64,000 bases of DNA from Mycolicibacterium vulneris. GTDB taxonomy: Bacteria > Actinomycetota > Actinomycetes > Mycobacteriales > Mycobacteriaceae. The stretch covers positions 62,001-126,000 of the forward strand of contig NZ_NCXM01000001.1 in NCBI RefSeq assembly GCF_002104765.1, written 5' to 3'. The notes beneath the pieces were generated by a model, which saw only the letters and a list, made by a program, of their open reading frames with translations, searched no databases and was not told the DNA's origin. Numbering within the stretch: position 1 is the first letter of the stretch; each line of letters begins with the position of its first letter. A program made the position numbers and the translations under genes. Positions 58,098 to 64,000 of this stretch are shown in pieces.

Positions 58098-58922
58098 GTG
58101 ACTGAAAAAGTTTGGTTTATCACCGGTACATCGCGAGGTTTTGGACGGGCGTGGACGATCGCGGCGCTGGAGCGCGGCGACAAGGTCGCCGCCACGGCGC
58201 GCAACACGGCCTCCCTGGACGATCTGGCGCAGAAGTACGGCGACGCGCTGCTGCCGATTCGGCTCGACGTCACCGACCGGGCGGCCGACTTCGCGGCGGT
58301 CAAGCAGGCGCACGACCACTTCGGGCGGCTCGACATCGTGGTGAACAACGCCGGATTCGGGCAATTCGGGTTTGTCGAGGAGCTCTCCGAGCAGGACGCA
58401 CGCGACCAGATCGAGACCAATGTCTTTGGGGCACTGTGGATCACGCAGGCCGCGCTGCCCTATCTGCGCGAGCAGGGCAGCGGCCACATCATCCAGGTGT
58501 CCTCGATCGGGGGCATCACCGCGTTCCCGTTGGTCGGCATGTATCACGCGTCGAAGTGGGCGCTGGAGGGCTTCTCGCAGGCGCTGGCGCAGGAGGTCGC
58601 GCCGTTCGGCGTGCACGTCACGCTGATCGAGCCGGGCGGTTTCGACACCGACTGGGCCGGGGACTCCGCCAAGCACGCTGATCCGATTCCGGCCTACGAC
58701 GACGTCCGCGCCGCCGTCCAGGCCGAGCGCAGCCGCCGGTGGGCCAGCCCGGGCGACCCGTCGGCGTCCGCCGCCGCGCTGCTCAAGGTGGTCGACGCCG
58801 AAAAGCCGCCGCTGCGAGTCTTTTTCGGTGCTTCCCCGCTGGAAACCGCCAAGGCCGACTACGAGAGCCGGCTGCGCAACTGGGAGGAATGGCAGCCCGT
58901 CGCGGAGCTGGCGCAGGGCTAG
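58098..58922 (+). CDS. short-chain dehydrogenase/reductase
   Basis: 274 aa, GTG start. Cofactor motif TGTSRGFG (about 9-16), [10 protein letters not shown], catalytic Ser in VSSIGG, Tyr and Lys in [10 protein letters not shown]. Arg at position 13 and the pattern after it suggest NADP(H). Classical SDR close to the mycobacterial group with GFxTDWAG near residue 188. It diverges from menG and overlaps the cyclase-AAA gene by 4 bp at the stop codons. Substrate unknown. Confidence 0.88.
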   Translation: MTEKVWFITGTSRGFGRAWTIAALERGDKVAATARNTASLDDLAQKYGDALLPIRLDVTDRAADFAAVKQAHDHFGRLDIVVNNAGFGQFGFVEELSEQDARDQIETNVFGALWITQAALPYLREQGSGHIIQVSSIGGITAFPLVGMYHASKWALEGFSQALAQEVAPFGVHVTLIEPGGFDTDWAGDSAKHADPIPAYDDVRAAVQAERSRRWASPGDPSASAAALLKVVDAEKPPLRVFFGASPLETAKADYESRLRNWEEWQPVAELAQG

Positions 58923-61594
58923 ACCTCGTTCAGTTCTGCTCGGGCCTGGTCGATTTGGTCGTACGCGTACGCCACCGTGTCGGCGGTGGTCATCGTCTGA
59001 CCTTCGCGTGCGAGCGATTCGTAAACGTGGGCGCCGAGGACATCGCGCAGGTGGGTGATCGTCGGGATGAGTTGCGGGTAACTTACTCGCGTGAAGAGAC
59101 TTTCAGCGAACCCGCTGATGATGGCGGCCTGTTCGGGGTGTCCGAGCCGATCCAACAGGGATACGAGTATTGCCAGCGGGTTCTTTATCAGGGCCGTGTT
59201 GCCGGTGTCGTAATAGCGGCCGATCAAAACCGTCAGAGTTTCGAAACATTCGATGGGATCACGGTGGGTAGCCGCAACCAGCAACACCGATGACGCTGAC
59301 GCCGATTCCATCTGCCGGTTGCCGCTCTCCTGGGCGAGCATCAGGGATCGGCGTAGCGCGTCATATGCCGCCGCGGGGTCAACGTCGTGGTAGGCAAGTC
59401 CATGCGCCAATAGCGCGAAGCAGGCCGTAAACGGATTGCGAGTGGCGTCCGCAGCGGCGAGCAGGCCCTGCGATACCGCCCGCGCTTCATCGCCTTTACC
59501 TAAGAAGTAGAACGCCATAACCAGACTTGCGCGGGCGATCGTTTGAGGACCTGGCTGTTGTCCAATCACAAGGCTACACAAGTCAACCCATCGCTCGCTC
59601 TGACCGGCATGGCTGTACACAATTCCGGTCGAAATTTGCAACTCGTAGGGAACCTCGTCGAAATGGCCGCTGTCGGTCAACTGGAGACTGGCATCGAGAT
59701 AACCGACGGCGTCGTCCGACCGCCCCACAGCGTGGCACTGCGCGGCGACGACGTACAGCTGCGCAAGCCGCCGGTGGTTCATCCGTCGTACCGATTCGAT
59801 GATCTCCTCGGCCCACCCGGCGGGCTCGTACTGCTCGGTCAGCAAGCCGAGGAGTGTCGCATAGAAGGCGAGAGCCGTCGCGCTGTCGAGGTCGGCTTGG
59901 TCGGCGGCCCAGCGAAAGGCGGTGCGCAAGTTGGCCAGCTCGGTGGTGAACCAGTCGTAGGCCTCACGCTGGCGGGGGCTGTCCCACAGGGCCATGATGT
60001 CGGCTTCTTTTGCAGCGAAGTGGCGGGCGTGGGCTGCCCGGATCCCGGATGCTTCACCGCGGGCGACGAGTTGTTCCTCGGCAAACTGGCGGATGGTCTC
60101 CAGCATCGAATACCGGGTACGTCCCGCTGACCGGTCGGCGACCAGCAGCGACTTGCGCACCAATGCGTCGAGCAAATTAAGGACGGTAATATCGTCCCAG
60201 TCCTCGAATCCTGCTACCGCGCAAGCGCTTTGCAGGTCGAATCCACCGGCGAACACCGAACACCGCTCCAGCAGCACCTTTTCGGTGTCGTCGAGAAGCT
60301 CGAAAGACCAGGCGACGGCGTGGCGCAGGGTGTGGTGGCGTTCCAAGGCGCGTCGCGAGCCCACCAGCAGACGGAATCGCTGATCGAGACGATCCCGCAC
60401 CTCGCCTGCGGTCATCGACGCCATGCGGGAAGCCGCCAACTCGATGGCCAATGGGATCCCGTCTAAACGTCGACAGATCTCAACCACGGCCGCCAAGTCA
60501 TCAGGTGCGGCCACCGAGAATTGCGAGGCCTCACCTCGGGCGCGTTCGACGAACAGGGCCACCGCAGCAGAGTCGGTGCCTGCGCCGACTTCCAGTGAGG
60601 GCACCAGCCACGCTTGCTCGTCGGCGACCCTCAGTCCCTCGCGGCTGGTTGCCAAAATCCGCACCGTGGCCGATTCCGCCAAAATCGCGTCGATCAGGTC
60701 GGCCGCAGCCTCCCGCAGATGTTCGCAATTGTCGATCACCAACAACCGGATGGTGCCATCCATTGCGGCGGCCAGCGATTCGCTCACGGTTTTTCCCGGC
60801 TGCTGGGCGACGCCCATAGCCGCCGCGACGGCGCCGGGCACCGCCGCCGGATCGGTGACCGCGGCCAATTCGAAAACCCAGACTCCGTCCGGAAATTCGT
60901 CGACGAGGCGCCTCGCGACCTCCAACGCCAACCGGGTCTTGCCGACACCACCCACCCCGGTCAGCGTCACCAACCGATGCGCTTTCACCGCTGTTCGCAC
61001 CTCGTCGAGTTCGGACTCGCGTCCGATGAAGCTGCTGGTTGCCAATCGCAGATTTCCCGCACTCGTATCGAGCGCCCGAAGCGGCGGAAATTCTGTCCGC
61101 AGGCCGGGTGCTTGGACCTGAAACACCCGGACCGGCATCGGCAGGTCCCGCAACCGTCGCGGCCCCATATCGACAAGGTCTACTTCGCTGAGCAGACCCG
61201 CCGTCGACTCGGCCAGAAGGATCTGACCGCCGTGCCCGGCAGCCATCACCCGCGCCGCCCGGTTGAGCACCGCACCGAAGTAATCGCCCTCGCTTAGCTC
61301 GGCCTCACCGGTGGCAATCCCCATCCGCACCGGCAACTCCAGCGCCAGCTGCGCCACCACGGCAGCACCCACCGCCGACCTTGGCGAGGCGAAAGCGGCA
61401 CACACCCCGTCGCCGGTGTGCTTGAACATGAAACCGTCGTGCGACTCAACCGCCTTGCGCAACACCTCGTCATGTGCGGCAAGAGCCTTCCGCATTGCAT
61501 CCGCGTCTGATTCCCACCGCCGGGTCGAACCCTCGATGTCGGTGAATAGAAACGTCACCACCCCCGAGGGGGTGGGTACCGCGGACACGCTCAC
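58919..61594 (-). CDS. class III nucleotide cyclase fused to a STAND-type AAA ATPase
   Basis: 891 aa. Cyclase domain at about 8-165: VTFLFTDIEGSTRRWE with the metal-binding Asp, KHTGDGVCAAF with the second, and GDYFGAVLNRAARV with the transition-state Asn and Arg. Then an NB-ARC/AAA module at about 190-560: SFIGRESELDEV, Walker A GVGGVGKTR, LLVIDNCEHL, ILATSREGLRV, GIPLAIELAASRM; then helical repeats to the end. This cyclase-ATPase layout is common in mycobacterial regulators, usually with a LuxR HTH, which is absent here. It probably makes cAMP in response to an unknown signal. Confidence 0.88.
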   Translation of the reverse strand: MSVSAVPTPSGVVTFLFTDIEGSTRRWESDADAMRKALAAHDEVLRKAVESHDGFMFKHTGDGVCAAFASPRSAVGAAVVAQLALELPVRMGIATGEAELSEGDYFGAVLNRAARVMAAGHGGQILLAESTAGLLSEVDLVDMGPRRLRDLPMPVRVFQVQAPGLRTEFPPLRALDTSAGNLRLATSSFIGRESELDEVRTAVKAHRLVTLTGVGGVGKTRLALEVARRLVDEFPDGVWVFELAAVTDPAAVPGAVAAAMGVAQQPGKTVSESLAAAMDGTIRLLVIDNCEHLREAAADLIDAILAESATVRILATSREGLRVADEQAWLVPSLEVGAGTDSAAVALFVERARGEASQFSVAAPDDLAAVVEICRRLDGIPLAIELAASRMASMTAGEVRDRLDQRFRLLVGSRRALERHHTLRHAVAWSFELLDDTEKVLLERCSVFAGGFDLQSACAVAGFEDWDDITVLNLLDALVRKSLLVADRSAGRTRYSMLETIRQFAEEQLVARGEASGIRAAHARHFAAKEADIMALWDSPRQREAYDWFTTELANLRTAFRWAADQADLDSATALAFYATLLGLLTEQYEPAGWAEEIIESVRRMNHRRLAQLYVVAAQCHAVGRSDDAVGYLDASLQLTDSGHFDEVPYELQISTGIVYSHAGQSERWVDLCSLVIGQQPGPQTIARASLVMAFYFLGKGDEARAVSQGLLAAADATRNPFTACFALLAHGLAYHDVDPAAAYDALRRSLMLAQESGNRQMESASASSVLLVAATHRDPIECFETLTVLIGRYYDTGNTALIKNPLAILVSLLDRLGHPEQAAIISGFAESLFTRVSYPQLIPTITHLRDVLGAHVYESLAREGQTMTTADTVAYAYDQIDQARAELNEV

Positions 61595-61729
61595 AGGATT
61601 TCACAAGGAGCCCACGACCACCCAGCAAAGCGCAAATGACTTTTGGAGGCCGCGGGTCAGCCAGCGTGGCTCGGCAGGAAAAGGGGTAAGCGCTGTCGTA
61701 CCACTTGAAACCGAATTGAAGGACACGCT

Positions 61730-61921
61730 ATGAGCGGCGCGAATAAGGCCCGAAACAAGGTGCGGCTGGTCACGGGCAAGCTCAAGGCGGCAACCGGCCG
61801 CGTCACCAACGACCCGGCGTTGGAAGCTGAGGGCAGGGCGGACCAGCGGGCGGCCCATTTGAGAGATGCCGGCGAAAAGGTCAAAGACGCGTTTCGGCCC
61901 CGCCGGCGCCGACAGGTCTAA
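61730..61921 (+). CDS. CsbD-like small stress protein
   Basis: 63 aa. MSGANKARNKVRLVTGKLKAATGRVTNDPALEAEGRADQ, i.e. the N-K-x-K...GK.KEA.G..T.D..LEAEGKADQ pattern of CsbD, ending in a basic RPRRRRQV. Members are small helical proteins induced in stationary or stress phase; molecular role unknown. A GAAGGACACGCT stretch precedes the ATG. It lies between the two cyclase/AAA genes, which both read leftward. Confidence 0.78.
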   Translation: MSGANKARNKVRLVTGKLKAATGRVTNDPALEAEGRADQRAAHLRDAGEKVKDAFRPRRRRQV

Positions 61922-61963
61922 CCGACGAACCCCTCGCGGGATGGCGATTCATCCCGTCATGCA

Positions 61964-64000
61964 TCACGGCAGCGCGGCGGCCCACTTCATGTGTCCCTCG
62001 AAGCCCAGTGATGTCGCCATGTCGCGATAGCGATCCCGGTATTCGCAATAGCGGGTCTCATCGCCACGTGCCCGCGCCAGCAATGCCCACATTCGCAACA
62101 GCCAGACTTCACATATCACCAGCCCATCTTCGGCTGGAGCGGCGGCTAGCCGCTCAATCGCTGCCTGGGCTTCGGCTATCTCACCCTCGCCGCCGACCTC
62201 CAGCAATGTCTCGACTAAGGCGGCGGTGCCTGGATCACTGTGGCCGAACTGCCCCGAACGCAACACCTCCTCGACCGCAGCGCGCAGCACCGGTAACGCG
62301 CCCTCACGGTCGCCCCGGCGTGCCGTTTCTCGGGCGGTGTACATGTCGACGGCCCTTACCTCACTCAGATAAAACCGCCCGCTCCGGCACAATTCGCGGA
62401 CTTTCCCCAGTACCTTCAACCCACGCTCGCGGTCAGCTGAGGATTCCCGATGCATCAGCGCGATCCCCATCGTCAGCGAGATGACCCCGAGCACAAGATC
62501 ATCGCCCGATTGCTCGGTGATCCCCAGCGCCTCCTCGATGTCGCGCAATGCAGCGTCATCAACCAACGCCACCCCCATCTCCATCGCCCCCGCGTAGGCG
62601 AACATGCTGACCATGGCACGGGAAAACGAGTCGGCCCCGCGCGCCATTTCGACGGCCCGGTCGAAGTCCCCCCGCCACCGAGCGTCCCCCAGGGCATACC
62701 GGGCAGTGCCACGCATCGCCAAGGCGAATGCCAACGGTGCGCCGATAATGAGATTGCCCTTGGTCGGATCACCGTGAGCCAAGTCGATGACGGTCTGCGA
62801 ATAACGAAGCGTCTCTCGCATCTCACCAGTGCCGAACTTGCTGGGTGGAATCGTGGAGACGAATCCGATCAGCAACGTCGGGTCGCCGATCGACTCGACC
62901 AGCACCGTGAGTTCGGAAGCCACCTGGGACGCTTCCCTTACTCGGCCGTGGATGTAGTGCTCAGGCACCAGCCCGACCATCCCAATCGCCAAGGACGCCT
63001 TATCCCCGGCTGCGGTGCATAGTTCCCGCAACTCGTCCAGCCGCTTGGAGATGTCCCAATCCACTCGCCAGCCGTTGCCGCACAACATAGTCCGGGCTGC
63101 GATCCGCATCGAGATGCGATCCGGGTCATCGTCGGACAGCGCGTCGGCGATCTGGCGGGCGCGATCCCAACTCACCCACGCCGCGCGAATATCCCGAGTG
63201 GCCGACCAGGCCCCGGCGCGCATACGCCAGGCGTAAGCGGCGCGCAGATCGCCCGCCGCTTCGAGGTGTTCGGCGATCAGCGCAGCGTTCTCGTCGGCCG
63301 AGGCCGGAGTGCGTTCTTCGATCGCGGCAGCCAGCCGCCGGTGCAACTCGGCACGATCCGATTTGAGCTGCGACTCGTATGCCACCGCGCGGATCAACGG
63401 ATGGTGAAACACATACTCCGGTTGTCGAGTGAACCTGACCTGATCGATGAGCTGGCCCGCCACCAAATCCGACACCACCGGCTCGGCGACCAGCACAGTC
63501 AGCAGGTCGAGGCTAAACCGCGACCCGATCACCGCGGCCGCGCTCAAGCTGCGCTTCGACTCCGGCGAAAGCCGATCAATGCGCGCGGCGATCGTTGCTT
63601 GCAGTGTGGCAGGGACTTTCACCTCGGCGGCCTCCGCCGTGGAGACATATCCCCCGAGCGTTCCTTGCAGGACACCCCGTTCTGTCAATTCACGGACGAT
63701 CTCCTCAACGAAAAACGGTGTACCGGAGGCCCGTTCGGCGATCTTGCGACCCAGCTCGCCGACCGTGGGGTCCGGCCCGAGCAGTTCGAAGACGAGGGCG
63801 GCAGTCTCGCTGTCCCTCAACGGCGCGAGGGCTATGGTTTGCGCCCCGGGCACCCGGGCCAACGCACCTCGGTACTCGGGTCGGTACGTGACGATCGTCA
63901 GCAGCGGGGTCCGCGGGACCACAGTAAGGAAGTCGGCGAGCATTGATTCGCTGGACCCGTCGATCCAATGGGCATCTTCGATGACATAGACCGCCGGAGT
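61964..64000 (-). CDS. AAA ATPase/TPR signalling protein, probably the 3' part of a cyclase-ATPase, cut by the window end
   Basis: About 678 codons visible; the start lies beyond 64,000. At the right edge the frame reads TPAVYVIEDAHWIDGSSES, the Walker B region of the AAA_16/DUF2791-type ATPase, then TYRPEYRG, LAPLRDSETAALV, ERASGTPFFVEEIVRELTERG and LSAAAVIGSRFS (about 20-190). The remainder is a long helical TPR-like array. In mycobacteria such proteins usually carry an N-terminal class III cyclase domain, which would lie outside the window. Same orientation as the cyclase-ATPase at 58,919 but a different subfamily. Confidence 0.82.
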   Translation of the reverse strand, partial: TPAVYVIEDAHWIDGSSESMLADFLTVVPRTPLLTIVTYRPEYRGALARVPGAQTIALAPLRDSETAALVFELLGPDPTVGELGRKIAERASGTPFFVEEIVRELTERGVLQGTLGGYVSTAEAAEVKVPATLQATIAARIDRLSPESKRSLSAAAVIGSRFSLDLLTVLVAEPVVSDLVAGQLIDQVRFTRQPEYVFHHPLIRAVAYESQLKSDRAELHRRLAAAIEERTPASADENAALIAEHLEAAGDLRAAYAWRMRAGAWSATRDIRAAWVSWDRARQIADALSDDDPDRISMRIAARTMLCGNGWRVDWDISKRLDELRELCTAAGDKASLAIGMVGLVPEHYIHGRVREASQVASELTVLVESIGDPTLLIGFVSTIPPSKFGTGEMRETLRYSQTVIDLAHGDPTKGNLIIGAPLAFALAMRGTARYALGDARWRGDFDRAVEMARGADSFSRAMVSMFAYAGAMEMGVALVDDAALRDIEEALGITEQSGDDLVLGVISLTMGIALMHRESSADRERGLKVLGKVRELCRSGRFYLSEVRAVDMYTARETARRGDREGALPVLRAAVEEVLRSGQFGHSDPGTAALVETLLEVGGEGEIAEAQAAIERLAAAPAEDGLVICEVWLLRMWALLARARGDETRYCEYRDRYRDMATSLGFEGHMKWAAALP

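Noticed and set aside
61680..61729. SigF-type promoter before the CsbD-like gene
   Set aside because: A GGGGTAA-like -10 is visible but no convincing -35 at the right distance.

Overview
The window is high-GC DNA from a Mycobacterium, most likely a slowly growing non-tuberculous species. Evidence: a complete yrbE/mce operon, several DUF732 secreted proteins, a class III cyclase fused to an AAA ATPase, a PPE C-terminal remnant, and a right flank (48.3-58.0 kb) in the same order as the M. tuberculosis Rv0566c-Rv0558 block as I remember it. The species cannot be fixed from this sequence.

Left flank (1-20.2 kb). A minus-strand operon encodes an acyl-CoA synthetase, a lone luciferase-family C-terminal-like protein, a flavin reductase and a HAD phosphatase that carries two apparent frameshifts. 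Next come an F420-dependent oxidoreductase, a seven-helix membrane protein and a TetR regulator. A 12-kb operon follows: yrbEA, yrbEB, mceABCDEF, two Mce-associated membrane proteins, a DUF732 protein and a secreted CAP-domain protein. After it lies a graveyard: echA9 with three lesions, a truncated echA8, and a broken serine recombinase that cuts echA8 short.

Integrative island (20,210-48,280, about 28 kb). It sits in a tRNA-Tyr gene and is bounded by a perfect 59-bp direct repeat of the tRNA 3' part. Its right end has the backbone of a phage satellite: tyrosine integrase, XRE repressor with paired operator-like repeats, AlpA-like HTH protein, BRO antirepressor, Prim-Pol/AAA replication protein, and an iteron array just 3' of rep. 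No capsid, terminase or relaxase gene was recognised. The cargo falls into three parts: (a) small secreted or cysteine-containing proteins plus a lipoprotein and DUF1023 hydrolase pair (20.9-27.1 kb); (b) a defence-like region (29.0-39.4 kb); (c) a second group of HTH/excisionase-like genes and a beta-helix membrane protein (39.7-42.9 kb).

The most unusual gene is at 30,402-33,452. A ClpC1-like N-terminal domain and first AAA+ ring are joined to a KAP-family P-loop NTPase in place of the second ClpC ring. The aromatic pore loop of the first ring and the ClpP-docking ring are both missing. It converges on a membrane protein with a receiver-like and a possible nuclease-like domain. Nearby are a resolvase, a DUF6602-like protein, a restriction-endonuclease-like protein, a DUF6998 protein and a TIR-domain protein. 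I propose a ClpC1-decoy defence system; that is inference.

Right flank (48.2-64 kb). Chromosomal backbone: tRNA-Tyr, yajQ, a flavin monooxygenase, gpsA, a SulP transporter, htpX, grcC1, menJ, a DUF732 protein and menG (menaquinone tail synthesis, methylation and reduction), then an SDR enzyme, two large cyclase/AAA signalling proteins (the second cut by the window end) and a CsbD-like stress protein.
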